From JAFAGO01 sp031987605 (GTDB lineage Bacteria > Bacteroidota > Bacteroidia > Flavobacteriales > Weeksellaceae), in contig DALZZF010000002.1 in NCBI GenBank assembly GCA_031987605.1, positions 124,001 to 188,000 on the forward strand: a stretch of DNA of 64,000 nucleotides. Direction: 5' to 3'. Numbering within the stretch: position 1 is the first letter of the stretch; every line of letters starts with the position of its first letter. The notes beneath the pieces are model-generated. The model had not been told where the DNA came from, did not search any database, and was given only the letters and a program-made list of their open reading frames with translations. Shown here piece after piece: positions 26,652 to 36,207 of the stretch. Position numbers and translations under genes: made by a program.

Positions 26652-27528
26652 GCGCTGTGGATTTTTCAGTGATACTGGAGAAATACACATCTTCCAAATT
26701 GGATTCCACGGTTTCAAAACCGGCTTCCGGCTGGGATTCTGCAAACACGCGAACTTCCACTTTTCCGTCCGAAACATGCGTGGAAATCACATGGAACTGT
26801 TCTTTTACCTGTTCCACTTCGGATTTTTCAAATTGTTTTTTCCATATTTTTCCCTGGAAATTTTCAATTACGCCTTTCGGGGTTCCGTCTAGAATTATTT
26901 GTCCGCGGTTCATAATCACCAAACGGTTGCAAAGATTTTTTACATCGTCCACAATATGGGTGGAAAGGATAACGATGGTATTTTCACCGATTTCGCTCAG
27001 CAAGTTATGGAAACGGTTTCTTTCCATCGGATCCAGTCCGGCTGTTGGTTCGTCCACAATAATCAGTTTCGGGTTTCCGAGAAGTGCCTGTGCAATCCCG
27101 AAACGCTGGCGCATTCCGCCAGAATATTCACTTACATTTCTTTTGCGGGCTTCGTAAAGATTGGTCTGGTGCAGAAGTCCGTCCACAATTTCTTTTCGTT
27201 CATTTTTATTGCTGATGCCTTTCAGAATGGCAAAATGATTCAGCAAATCCACGGCATTCACTTTTGGATAAAAACCAAAATCCTGAGGCAGATAACCCAA
27301 TACTTTCCTCAATTCTTCTTTTTGCTGCAAAGCATTGAGCTTTCCCAAATAGATTTCTCCGGAATCCGGAGCCTGCAAACCTGCGATGGTTCTCATTAAT
27401 GAAGATTTTCCGGCTCCGTTTGGACCTAAAAGTCCGAACATTCCTTTGCCGATGGTCAGATTGATGTTGTCGAGTGCTTTCAACCCGTTTCCGTATGTTT
27501 TGCTGATGTTTTGAATTGTGAGTTCCAT
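26644..27528 (-). CDS. ABC transporter ATP-binding protein
   Basis: This 294-residue ATPase has Walker A GPNGAGKSS, Q-loop LPQDFGFYP, signature YSGGMRQRFG, Walker B LIIVDEPTAGLD and switch LSTHIVDD. The C-terminal ~70 residues are a regulatory extension seen in ABC-2 exporters. It is first in a two-gene operon; its stop overlaps the start of the permease-peptidase gene by 8 bases, so it energises that protein. Confidence 0.95.
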   Translation of the reverse strand: MELTIQNISKTYGNGLKALDNINLTIGKGMFGLLGPNGAGKSSLMRTIAGLQAPDSGEIYLGKLNALQQKEELRKVLGYLPQDFGFYPKVNAVDLLNHFAILKGISNKNERKEIVDGLLHQTNLYEARKRNVSEYSGGMRQRFGIAQALLGNPKLIIVDEPTAGLDPMERNRFHNLLSEIGENTIVILSTHIVDDVKNLCNRLVIMNRGQIILDGTPKGVIENFQGKIWKKQFEKSEVEQVKEQFHVISTHVSDGKVEVRVFAESQPEAGFETVESNLEDVYFSSITEKSTAHV

Positions 27529-27928
27529 TCGTGGAGGTTTTTAATTATGAGTTATTAGACGAACTCTGCACCACGAATGTTACACCGGAATTTGGATTTT
27601 TTATGCTATTTTTTCTTTAGATGCAGAAGTTTACAAAGCTATTTGCTCTTTCTATATCGAAACTCCCAAATCCAAAAGATTTCTCATTTCGCCTCGTTGT
27701 ATTCAGGAATACAATTGTTATCGTAAAATTCAAATACTCAGAGATATTTAAGATTTACCGAAATTTTTTATATCATCCATGAAAATCGTCTTTGCTAAAT
27801 TTGATGTTATTTTGAGTATATCATTACAGGGAAAGTAGCAATCAACTTCCTGTTTTTGATTTATCCCAAAAAGATTCTTAAATTAAAAATTGCGGGGAAA
27901 GCCCTGAAAGGGCGAAATCCTTTCTGCT
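27529..27928. other. Gene-free stretch
   Basis: I see no gene. The minus-strand promoter of the ABC operon should lie near 27540-27600. A small GCCCTGAAAGGGC hairpin near 27909-27921 lies just after the DUF3347 gene and might end it weakly. Confidence 0.5.
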
Positions 27929-28396
27929 TTATTTGATTTCAGATTTCACAGAGCCACAACTCAGCATTTTGCTGCCGTAATAAGGATTCACGATTTTTGA
28001 TTCACTGCTCAGCCAGTTTCCTTCTGCCATTGGGCAATATTGTAGATACACACTGTTGTTGTCCAATTTATATTTTTTGGTGAGCGCAATCATATTTTCC
28101 GAAAGATTATTGAAAAACTCGCGTTGTTTCTGAATGGTTTTGGCACCGGAAATCGCGCTGGCATTTTTTTTCAAAACATTTGAATTTTCTTTGGAAATAA
28201 GTTTGTCATTAATGATGCCTGCCGTTTTTATAAATTGGCTGGCTGCTTTTGAAGCATTCTCGAATTGGTCGGAAGCCAAAGCATTTTTAATGGACAAATA
28301 ATTTTGGTACAATGCAGAAATCTGAGCATTTTTGGTTTGTGCCGGAGCATTGAAAATTAAAGCCGTAAAAAACAGGATGGTGAAGATGTTTTTCAT
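27929..28396 (-). CDS. Exported DUF3347-domain protein, possibly copper-related
   Basis: The protein has 155 residues, with a signal peptide (MKNIFTILFFTALIFNAPAQ) and a helical DUF3347 domain. The C-terminal motif QYCPMAEGNWLSSES...NPYYGSKMLSCG has Cys and Met residues placed as in the DUF3347 tail of CusB-like efflux adaptors. That supports soft-metal (copper) binding, but no efflux genes are adjacent. It is monocistronic and divergent from mrp across 252 bases. A periplasmic location is expected. Confidence 0.85.
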   Translation of the reverse strand: MKNIFTILFFTALIFNAPAQTKNAQISALYQNYLSIKNALASDQFENASKAASQFIKTAGIINDKLISKENSNVLKKNASAISGAKTIQKQREFFNNLSENMIALTKKYKLDNNSVYLQYCPMAEGNWLSSESKIVNPYYGSKMLSCGSVKSEIK

Positions 28397-28618
28397 GTTT
28401 TTTTGTTAAAAATATTTTACGGTAAAGAAGAATAATCTTTTAAGATGAACAATTATTACTTCCGGAATTCTATTTACATTCCTACAAATATACAACCTGA
28501 ATAATGAAATTGCTGATGACTTTGTGAAAAATCATTGCCGAATTCCTTCAATCGTTTTCTGAATCATCCTGATAGTCAATGCTAATTAAAATCATTCTAA
28601 ACTGAAAAAATTATTCCG

Positions 28619-28626
28619 TATTTTTG
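28619..28626 (+). promoter_or_regulatory. -7 box TATTTTTG of mrp
   Basis: It is an exact TAnnTTTG match, 22 bases before the mrp ATG. Confidence 0.55.
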
Positions 28627-28648
28627 TACTATTATTTTAAAAAAGAGC

Positions 28649-29752
28649 ATGTTAAATAAAACCAAGGTTCAGGAGTTCCTGAAGGAGATTGAAGTAGAAG
28701 ATTTGGTGAATAATTTCCAGATTATGGGAGATGATGTGTACATTGATATGACTGCACATTCACCGGCAATGCACGAAAAAAAGAAACTGGAAGTCGCCAT
28801 GAAACAAGCATTTGCTTCCGAATTCGGAGATCAGATTAATCTTAAACTGAAAATTGCTTCTCCGGAACCGTCGCAGGTTCAGCAAAATCAGATTAAAGGG
28901 AAAGAGATTCCCGGAATTAAAAATATCATCGCCATCGCTTCCGGAAAAGGAGGTGTGGGCAAATCTACGGTTGCTGCCAATCTTGCCGTAACATTGGCAA
29001 AAATGGGTTTCAAAGTCGGAATTTTAGATGCCGATATTTACGGACCATCTGTTCCCACCATGTTTGATACTGAATCCGAAAAGCCGCTTTCAGTAGAAGT
29101 AGACGGAAGAAATCTCATGCAACCCATTGAAAATTATGGTGTAAAAATGCTTTCCATAGGATATTTTTCCGGTGCCAATCAGGCGGTTGTCTGGAGAGGA
29201 CCTATGGCTTCAAAAGCTCTTCACCAGTTATTAAGAGACGCGAATTGGGGAGAATTGGATTTTCTTTTAATCGATCTTCCTCCGGGAACCGGAGATATTC
29301 ACCTGTCGATTATTCAGGAAGTTCCGGTTACAGGAGCAGTTATTGTTTCCACACCGCAACATGTTGCTTTGGCAGATGTTCGCAAAGGTATTGCCATGTT
29401 TACCATGGAAAGCATCAATATTCCGGTGCTTGGGCTCATCGAAAATATGGCTTATTTTACACCTGAAGAATTGCCGGATAATAAATATTACATTTTCGGA
29501 AAACAGGGAGCACAATACCTCGCTGAAGATTTAGGAATTCCTGTTCTGGGAGAAATTCCTCTAATTCAGAGCGTTCGAGAAGCTGGAGATGTAGGAAGAC
29601 CTGCCGCACTCCAGGAAGGTTCAGAAATTCAGGAAATTTATAAGAAAACGGCACAAAATATGGTAGAAAGTCTCGTGGAAAGAAATAAAAATCTTCCGCC
29701 AACCGAAGCCGTGAAAATCACCACAATGGCTGGCTGTTCTCCAAAAAAATAA
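28649..29752 (+). CDS. mrp: Mrp/NBP35-type Fe-S cluster carrier ATPase
   Basis: The 367-residue protein has an N-terminal DUF59/MIP18-like domain (about 1-80), then the deviant Walker A ASGKGGVGKSTVAANLA, LDADIYGPSVPTMF and DLPPGTGD. It ends in TTMAGCSPKK. It carries and transfers Fe-S clusters in the cytoplasm. Typical CxxC cluster ligands near the C-terminus are reduced to a single visible Cys there, so the assembly mode may differ. A NifU-like scaffold gene follows after 149 bases, supporting a joint Fe-S role. Confidence 0.93.
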   Translation: MLNKTKVQEFLKEIEVEDLVNNFQIMGDDVYIDMTAHSPAMHEKKKLEVAMKQAFASEFGDQINLKLKIASPEPSQVQQNQIKGKEIPGIKNIIAIASGKGGVGKSTVAANLAVTLAKMGFKVGILDADIYGPSVPTMFDTESEKPLSVEVDGRNLMQPIENYGVKMLSIGYFSGANQAVVWRGPMASKALHQLLRDANWGELDFLLIDLPPGTGDIHLSIIQEVPVTGAVIVSTPQHVALADVRKGIAMFTMESINIPVLGLIENMAYFTPEELPDNKYYIFGKQGAQYLAEDLGIPVLGEIPLIQSVREAGDVGRPAALQEGSEIQEIYKKTAQNMVESLVERNKNLPPTEAVKITTMAGCSPKK

Positions 29753-29901
29753 GACTCCTTTTCTCAATAAAGGAAGGAAAATTTTTAGAAATGAAAACAA
29801 AAGCAAAATAAAGTTTAAAATAAGCCAAAATGTTTTTGAATACATCCTCAAAAACAAAATGACAAGAAATTTGTATATTGCACAAACCACAAACCGCATA
29901 C

Positions 29902-30153
29902 ATGAACACAAACATACAGCACGAAGAAACCGTAACCAAAGTAATGGAAGCGCTGGAAAGCATTCGCCCGTTTTTAAATAAAGACGGCGGCGATATTGAA
30001 CTGATTGATGTGAAAGACAACAAAGTTCTGGTAAAATTATTGGGCAACTGCTCCGGATGTCCGGTAAGTTTTTCTACCATGAAGCTGGGCGTTGAAAATA
30101 CCATCAAACAATTTGCGCCGGAAATTGAAGAAGTCGCCAGCATTGAAGAATAA
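29902..30153 (+). CDS. NifU-like C-terminal-domain Fe-S scaffold protein
   Basis: I use ATG 29902 (MNTNIQHEE), giving 83 residues; an upstream TTG would add eight unlikely residues. The NifU C-terminal domain is complete: RPFLNKDGGDIELIDV and GNCSGCPVSFSTMK, with the CxxC cluster-binding cysteines. It is cytoplasmic and hands on Fe-S clusters. A terminator begins 25 bases after the stop. Confidence 0.93.
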   Translation: MNTNIQHEETVTKVMEALESIRPFLNKDGGDIELIDVKDNKVLVKLLGNCSGCPVSFSTMKLGVENTIKQFAPEIEEVASIEE

Positions 30154-30177
30154 TGCAATAAGAATGACCAATATAGA

Positions 30178-30201
30178 AACTGCATAAATGCAGTTTTTTT
30201 T
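30178..30201 (+). terminator. Intrinsic terminator abutting the next start codon
   Basis: AACTGCAT and ATGCAGTT pair perfectly over a two-base loop, followed by T6. The U-tract ends 2 bases before the ATG at 30204, which is unusual for a site that should only end the upstream gene. Confidence 0.85.
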
Positions 30202-30203
30202 AT

Positions 30204-30671
30204 ATGAAAAAATTTGAAAATATTCCCATTTACCAAAAAGCAGATGAAATTTACAAACTGGTAAGTCTAATCTGCGATCTGATTCCCGAAGACGATAAAA
30301 TTCTATCGTTTAAAAAAGAAATTTTGCTGGAAAATGCACTGATTATTGTGGTGAAAACCGTAGGCGGATTGCAAACCAAAGTGTATGATATGAAAATGGA
30401 AAATGCCACGTTGATCCGCAAATCAGCGCGTGAACTTTATGTTGCCTATCATGGATTGGAAGCGTTTGGTTTTAAAGATGCAAAATATTATCAAATGGTT
30501 CGGGATCTGATTGATGAATTTAAAATTTTGTTTATCGATTGGGTTGCAGGATTTAATCAAAAACATTTTATTGTTGATGAATGGGGACTTTTCAATCCTC
30601 CGGGAATTACGCCCGATTATGAGCAACGCAGCGATGAATTCAATTTTTTGGATGAAGATGATGAAGAATAA
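30204..30671 (+). CDS. Unrecognised helical protein, four-helix-bundle-like
   Basis: The 155 residues are mostly amphipathic helix (MKKFENIPIYQKADEIYKL..., LLENALIIVVKTVGGLQTKV) with an acidic tail (FNFLDEDDEE). The opening resembles small four-helix-bundle proteins of the S23/Avd type, but I cannot assign it firmly. There is no signal peptide. Its start lies just past a terminator hairpin, so expression may depend on readthrough or attenuation, or on another start. Confidence 0.65.
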   Translation: MKKFENIPIYQKADEIYKLVSLICDLIPEDDKILSFKKEILLENALIIVVKTVGGLQTKVYDMKMENATLIRKSARELYVAYHGLEAFGFKDAKYYQMVRDLIDEFKILFIDWVAGFNQKHFIVDEWGLFNPPGITPDYEQRSDEFNFLDEDDEE

Positions 30672-30755
30672 TCTCTGATTTCGTTTGATAAATTTAGATA
30701 ATGACATTAAAATGAAAAACTTTGGGAGTTTTAAAATAAGAAAAGCGGAGTGAAA

Positions 30756-30794
30756 GACTTTTGGGGCGGCAGCGAAGCTGCCGCCCCAAAAGTC
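30756..30794. terminator. Perfect 18-bp hairpin between convergent genes
   Basis: GACTTTTGGGGCGGCAGC pairs fully with its inverse over a GAA loop. It serves both the helical-protein gene and the acyl-CoA synthetase gene. Confidence 0.88.
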
Positions 30795-30804
30795 AACAAT
30801 GGTA

Positions 30805-32421
30805 TCACAATCCCAACTCCTTAATCGAAATTTCCCGCATTTCCACTTTTCGGATTTTCCCGGAAATCGTCATCGGGAATTCATCCACAAATTTCCAGTA
30901 TTTGGGAACTTTATAATGGGCAATTTTTTCTTTGCAGAATTGCAGAACCTCTTCTTCCAAAACCGTTTTGCCTTCTTTCACTTTAATCCACGCCATTACT
31001 TCTTCCCCGAATTTTTCACTCGGAACGCCAATCACCTGTGCATCCTGAATTCCGGGATAGGTGTAGAGGAAATCTTCAATTTCTTTGGGCGAAATATTTT
31101 CGCCACCGCGGATAATTAAATCCTTAATTCTTCCGGAAATATGAATGTAACCTTCCTCATCCATTTGTGCCAGATCTCCGGTATGCATCCATCTCTGTTC
31201 ATCCAGGACCTGTTTTGTTGCTTCGGGATTGTTCCAGTATTTCAGCATTACGGAATATCCTCTTGTACACAATTCGCCATTTTCGCCGCGGTTGACGATG
31301 GCTCCGGTTTCCGGATTGATGATTTTAATTTCCAGATGATCGTGAATGGTTCCCACAGAATGAATCTGCTTTTCAAAAGGAGTTCCGATTTTGGTTTGTG
31401 TGGAAACCGGTGAAGTTTCGGTCATTCCGTAACAAATCGTGATTTCTTTCATGTTCATCTGATCTTCCACTTTTTTCATGACTTCGGGCGGACAAACCGA
31501 TCCTGCCATCACTCCGGTTCGTAAACTGGATACCTCAAATGCTCTTTTTTGCATTTCGTGGAGCATGGCAATAAACATGGTGGGAACCCCGTAAAGTGAG
31601 GTACATTGTTCCTTTTCTACTGTTTCTAATGTTTTAATGGCATCAAAACTGTCATTCGGAATTACCATGGTGCAACCGTGAGAAGTACACGCCAGATTTC
31701 CGATCACCATTCCGAAACAATGAAAAAACGGAACCGGAATGCAGACTTTATCTTGCGGGGAATAATTCATACGGATTCCGATGAAATAGCCGTTGTTCAG
31801 AATATTATGATGAGAAAGCGTTACGCCTTTCGGAAAACCGGTGGTTCCGGACGTGTATTGAATATTTACCGGATCATCAAACTGAACTTTGGATTCCCAT
31901 TCGGCTAATGTTTCATCAGAAATTGTTGACGCAGTGTTTAGAAACTCATCCCAGCTTTCATCCCAGAAAATTTCTTCTTTTAAAGTATAGGTGAATTCCC
32001 GCGCGTCTTCCACCATTTTTTTGTAATGGCTGGTTTTAAACTGAAGTGCGGCGAAAATGTAGGCAATTTCCGATTGATTCAGGACAAAAATAAGCTCGCT
32101 GGTTCTGTAAGCAGGATTGATGTTCACGAGAATGACACCAATTCTTGCGGTTGCATATTGCAACAAAACCCATTGAAAACAGTTTGGCGACCAGATTCCT
32201 ACACGATCTCCGGGCTTTACGCCTAATGCAATTAATGCTTTGGCAACGGCTGTCGTTTGATTATAAAATTCCTGATAGGTAGCCCTGTAATCCTGATGCG
32301 AACAGATTAATGCAGGATGATCCGGAAATTTTTCGACTGTTTTTTTGAGATTGCTGCCAATGGTTTCTCCCAATAAAGGAATTTGCGAAGCACCATGAAC
32401 ATATGAGATTTGGGAATTCAT
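30805..32421 (-). CDS. AMP-binding fatty-acyl-CoA synthetase
   Basis: The enzyme activates a carboxylic acid to acyl-AMP and then acyl-CoA. It has 538 residues, with P-loop YTSGTTGFPKGVTLSHHN, VPFFHCFGMV, the CYGMTETSPV motif, MHTGDLAQMDEEGYIHISGR hinge and the C-terminal catalytic lysine in ISGKIRK. Domain layout fits medium/long-chain acyl-CoA synthetases. There is no signal; it is cytoplasmic or membrane-peripheral. It stands alone between terminators. Acyl chain preference is not readable. Confidence 0.92.
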   Translation of the reverse strand: MNSQISYVHGASQIPLLGETIGSNLKKTVEKFPDHPALICSHQDYRATYQEFYNQTTAVAKALIALGVKPGDRVGIWSPNCFQWVLLQYATARIGVILVNINPAYRTSELIFVLNQSEIAYIFAALQFKTSHYKKMVEDAREFTYTLKEEIFWDESWDEFLNTASTISDETLAEWESKVQFDDPVNIQYTSGTTGFPKGVTLSHHNILNNGYFIGIRMNYSPQDKVCIPVPFFHCFGMVIGNLACTSHGCTMVIPNDSFDAIKTLETVEKEQCTSLYGVPTMFIAMLHEMQKRAFEVSSLRTGVMAGSVCPPEVMKKVEDQMNMKEITICYGMTETSPVSTQTKIGTPFEKQIHSVGTIHDHLEIKIINPETGAIVNRGENGELCTRGYSVMLKYWNNPEATKQVLDEQRWMHTGDLAQMDEEGYIHISGRIKDLIIRGGENISPKEIEDFLYTYPGIQDAQVIGVPSEKFGEEVMAWIKVKEGKTVLEEEVLQFCKEKIAHYKVPKYWKFVDEFPMTISGKIRKVEMREISIKELGL

Positions 32422-32439
32422 TCTTATTAAAATTAAAAA

Positions 32440-32466
32440 ATCTGCTACTCGTAATGAATAGCAGAT
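32440..32466 (-). terminator. Terminator of the large T9SS protein gene
   Basis: ATCTGCTA and TAGCAGAT pair over an 11-nt loop; on the minus strand TTTTTT follows. It lies 46 bases after the stop. Confidence 0.82.
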
Positions 32467-32511
32467 CTAAAATTAAAAATTTTTAGCGGAATAGGTTTCC
32501 GTTCGCAGCAA

Positions 32512-35500
32512 TTATTTTACAATAATTCTCTTGGAAACGCCTTCACCTGTTTTAATCAGATATACTCCGGTTTGCAGGTTGGATGTATCCACCGTTTGTG
32601 CATTTGCAGATTTTTTCAATAATTTTCCGCTCATATCATACAGTTCATAATCGGCATTTCTGTTGAAATACAGCACGCTGTTTTTATTCACCGGATTCGG
32701 GAAAATATTAAATGTTTTCGTATTGTTTGTGTTTCCGGTACCTAATGTTTCGTTGTCGGTCTCGATTTCATAAATTCCTAATGTTCCGCTGATTTCATTG
32801 GCAACGATTACGTAGGCTTTTCCGTTGGCGGAATGTTCGGGAGAAATATAGGTTACGCCTTCAGGACCGTGGTCTCCGCTATAAGCGGATGTTGATCTTG
32901 GGTTTTTATAATCTTCGAAAACCGGAGCAGCAGGATTGGAAATATCATACGCCATAATTCCACCCACTCTTTCCAATGTAATGAATGCGTATTTTTTACC
33001 ATTAATATCGGCTACAGTTACGCCTTCCGGTTCAGGACCTTTAGCACGGCTTCTGTTTTTTGCGGCGTTGCTTTCATTATCTGCATTAAAGATGGATGTA
33101 TAATTTTTTGCAGTAAATCTTTCAAAATCATCACCACTGTCGTACACCAGTTGTTTTGTATCTGCATTGAAAATCGAGAAAGAACGGCTTCCCAAGGCAT
33201 GAATGGTTTCATATTTACCATCATTATTTTCATCACCATTTACAGAAGTTACTCTGAATCTTCCCAAATTGTATGATGCCTTCAACACTTCTGCCTGTGG
33301 AAAAACGGACGGATCCAACTGGTATCCGTTTGCACCCACAGTTGTTCTTTCACTGAAACCTGAAATATCTTTTTCATCACCTTCATTGGCGGTTGCAATA
33401 TAATTGGTTCCTCCGATGTTGAAGGTAGCAATACCATCCGGAATGTAATATGCTTTTACCGGCCAGTTCGCAATTAAGATTTCTCCGTTATTATCGGAAG
33501 CATCAAAACCGTTTCCGGGAATGCTCATGTCTTTTGTGCCTAAAGCCCACAGATCAGAAATTGAATTTGTGGCTAAATTTACTTCTGCAATCGCATTGTT
33601 TTCCTGTAATACAACGTATGCTTTCTGGCTGTCTGCTGTTACGGAAATATATTCCGGCTCAAAATTCTGGGAAAGTGTATTTGCTTTATAAATCGTTCTG
33701 ATTCCGGTGGCCAAAAGTGCTGCTTCCTGACCATTAAACTGAGTGAAATCCAAGGTGGTCACATTCGATTGCGAAAGCGAACCAATTCCTCCGGAAATAT
33801 CAATGATACTAATGCTTCCTTCAGGATCTGCGGTATAAGAATCGTTGGGTTCACCTTCGTTGGCGGTAAGAACTTTGGTTCCGTCCGGTGTAAAAGTGAC
33901 CATATCCGGAAGTGCGCCTACGCTTACTTGTTTCAGGAAATTTCCGTCAGTATCGAAGAATACAACCGAACCATTTCCCTGCACATTTGTATTTGGAGAA
34001 GCTACGGCTACGATTCCGTTTTTCACGGCAATACTGGTAATTCCGCCGTAAGGAAGCATGTCTACACTTTTAATGGTGGACGGCGCTGTAGGATCCGAGA
34101 AATCAATAATATCATACACATCGGTGATTGAGCTGATGGTAAATAACCTTTGTGTTGCAGGATCGTGAACAACGATTTCCGTGGTGCTGTTGTTTATATT
34201 TGAAGGATCAAAACTTCCGATGTAATGTAAACTCAGATTCTTTGCCGGAACCGGTGCTTGCTTGTCATTATCAATAATATAAACTGTGGTCAGTGCATTG
34301 GTTCCGATTTGTACACCATTGGGTTCTTCTAATGCAAGAACGAAATATTCTGCCTGTTGTTCTTCTGCACTATCGTCAATAATCGGAATATTAATGTTGA
34401 ATACAGAAGTTTCAGGTGTAATGGTGAGCGTTTGGCTTGCCAAAGTGAAATCCTGATTGTTAGCAGTGCTGAACGGTGCTCCTTTTACCACCAGTTTTAC
34501 GGTTGCATCGGAAGGATTTTCCACATTGATTTTCACCGTAAGATTTCCGGCTTCTTCGTTTACTTTCGCAAATGTATTCTGGAAAGAAACCTTAGTATTT
34601 GCCGTGTTGAAAGTGGCAGCCGCAGGATTTGTTACTGCATTATGGCTAAGATCTTCTACCAGATTTGCTTTTAAAGCTACATAAACCGTAGCATTGGTTG
34701 GGAAAATAGAAGTGGGAACAATTGTAATTTTATTGTTTTCGAAAGTGGTGCTAAATGGTAAATCCGTTCCGTTTTCGTTATTTAATTTTAATACAACAAG
34801 GTTCGCTGCATTTTCATTGGTGATTGGTGAATCATCAATATTTCTTACCTCTTCACTGAAACTGATGGTCGGCTGAACACTTGTAGCAACATTGGATGTT
34901 CCGTTTGCCGGAAAATAAGTGACAACCGGAGCGTTGGTATCTGTTCCTCCTTTACTGTTTGCATCCAGCGTGAAATTATCAAAACGGTTATTTCCGACTG
35001 TTCCGCCATTTCCGGCTTCAAATTCTACTTTTAATTTAAAGTTCGCATTGTCTGCAATTCCAGAAATCGTTGACAGATCAAAGGTGATTAATTGCGGATT
35101 GGCATCTTGCGGAATAACGTTCTGTAAAAAATTATACGTTGTTCCGTCTGTAGAATAATACCATTTCTGCGTTCCTGCACCGGAGCCGGATCTTCTGGTC
35201 GTGAATTTCACGATGATGTTTTCGTAACCTGTTGTCGGCAAACTATAAATCAGTTTTCCGCCAATCGGGAAGTTGTATCTTAAATGTGTTCCGGAAGGAT
35301 CACCGTTTCTTGCATTTAAGTTTTCAACATTAAAATTTTGTCCGGTTCCTGCATCATAAGCAATAACGCTGGTTCCTGTGTTTTCTGCAATAATGGACGA
35401 ACCGGCAACCAAAGCAACATTTGGTGTGGTAATCGCTTCCACAGAAGCATTGTTGTTAAAGTTCCAGTAATGGACTAAAGTTTGAATTTTATCGGCATCC

Positions 35501-36090
35501 AGCGTGAAATTATCGAAACGGTTATTTCCGACCGTTCCGCCATTTCCGGCTTCAAATTCTACTTTTAATTTAAAGTTCGCATTGTCTGCAATTCCAGAAA
35601 TCGTTGACAGATCAAAGGTGATTAATTGCGGATTGGCATCTTGCGGAATAACGTTCTGTAAAAAATTATACGTTGTTCCGTCTGTAGAATAATACCATTT
35701 CTGCGTTCCTGCACCGGAGCCGGATCTTCTGGTCGTGAATTTCACGATGATGTTTTCGTAACCTGTTGTCGGCAAACTATAAATCAGTTTTCCGCCAATC
35801 GGGAAGTTGTATCTTAAATGTGTTCCGGAAGGATCACCGTTTCTTGCATTTAAGTTTTCAACATTAAAATTTTGTCCGGTTCCTGCATCATAAGCAATAA
35901 CGCTGGTTCCTGTGTTTTCTGCAATAATGGACGAACCGGCAACCAAAGCAACATTTGGTGTGGTAATCGCTTCCACAGAAGCATTATTGTTAAAGTTCCA
36001 ATAATGGACTAAAGTTTGCGCTTGCAGGGAAAATACTGAAAGCAGCAAAATCCCCATCAATAGGCATCTTTTAAAGTAGTTTTGTTTCAT
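32512..36090 (-). CDS. Large type IX-secreted multidomain protein (choice-of-anchor I beta-propeller)
   Basis: The 1192 residues start with a signal peptide (ending SLQAQ). Two near-identical 178-residue lectin-like modules beginning LVHYWNFNNNASVEA follow. Then come a bacterial Ig-like domain (APVVTYFPANGTSNVATSVQ), a Calx-beta domain (VSFQNTFAKVNEEAGN), a long beta-propeller (FTPDGTKVLTANEGEPND, EPEGVTVADINGKKYAF) and a T9SS sorting tail (NIFPNPVNKNSVLYF...GVYLIK...RIIVK). The propeller resembles choice-of-anchor I proteins, some with phosphatase-like context, but no catalytic set can be named. It is secreted or attached to the cell surface. Confidence 0.85.
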   Translation of the reverse strand: MKQNYFKRCLLMGILLLSVFSLQAQTLVHYWNFNNNASVEAITTPNVALVAGSSIIAENTGTSVIAYDAGTGQNFNVENLNARNGDPSGTHLRYNFPIGGKLIYSLPTTGYENIIVKFTTRRSGSGAGTQKWYYSTDGTTYNFLQNVIPQDANPQLITFDLSTISGIADNANFKLKVEFEAGNGGTVGNNRFDNFTLDADKIQTLVHYWNFNNNASVEAITTPNVALVAGSSIIAENTGTSVIAYDAGTGQNFNVENLNARNGDPSGTHLRYNFPIGGKLIYSLPTTGYENIIVKFTTRRSGSGAGTQKWYYSTDGTTYNFLQNVIPQDANPQLITFDLSTISGIADNANFKLKVEFEAGNGGTVGNNRFDNFTLDANSKGGTDTNAPVVTYFPANGTSNVATSVQPTISFSEEVRNIDDSPITNENAANLVVLKLNNENGTDLPFSTTFENNKITIVPTSIFPTNATVYVALKANLVEDLSHNAVTNPAAATFNTANTKVSFQNTFAKVNEEAGNLTVKINVENPSDATVKLVVKGAPFSTANNQDFTLASQTLTITPETSVFNINIPIIDDSAEEQQAEYFVLALEEPNGVQIGTNALTTVYIIDNDKQAPVPAKNLSLHYIGSFDPSNINNSTTEIVVHDPATQRLFTISSITDVYDIIDFSDPTAPSTIKSVDMLPYGGITSIAVKNGIVAVASPNTNVQGNGSVVFFDTDGNFLKQVSVGALPDMVTFTPDGTKVLTANEGEPNDSYTADPEGSISIIDISGGIGSLSQSNVTTLDFTQFNGQEAALLATGIRTIYKANTLSQNFEPEYISVTADSQKAYVVLQENNAIAEVNLATNSISDLWALGTKDMSIPGNGFDASDNNGEILIANWPVKAYYIPDGIATFNIGGTNYIATANEGDEKDISGFSERTTVGANGYQLDPSVFPQAEVLKASYNLGRFRVTSVNGDENNDGKYETIHALGSRSFSIFNADTKQLVYDSGDDFERFTAKNYTSIFNADNESNAAKNRSRAKGPEPEGVTVADINGKKYAFITLERVGGIMAYDISNPAAPVFEDYKNPRSTSAYSGDHGPEGVTYISPEHSANGKAYVIVANEISGTLGIYEIETDNETLGTGNTNNTKTFNIFPNPVNKNSVLYFNRNADYELYDMSGKLLKKSANAQTVDTSNLQTGVYLIKTGEGVSKRIIVK
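34961..36028 (-). repeat. Tandem 534-bp duplication inside the T9SS protein gene
   Basis: Units 34961-35494 and 35495-36028 are nearly identical at DNA level; only a few substitutions are visible by eye (for example ATCAAAACGG versus ATCGAAACGG). The 178-codon unit keeps the frame. Confidence 0.9.
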
Positions 36091-36207
36091 TTTTACATAA
36101 ATATAGATTCATGCAAAAATGAGATTAAGATTTCGGCAGAGAATGAATTTAATTTTATTAAAAGATTAACTATTTTGTTGCTAAATCCCACAAACCGACT
36201 GCTAATA

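Noticed and set aside
34961..36028. Two repeat units as a CRISPR-like or mobile repeat
   Set aside because: Units are 534 bp, adjacent and in-frame coding; they are a domain duplication.
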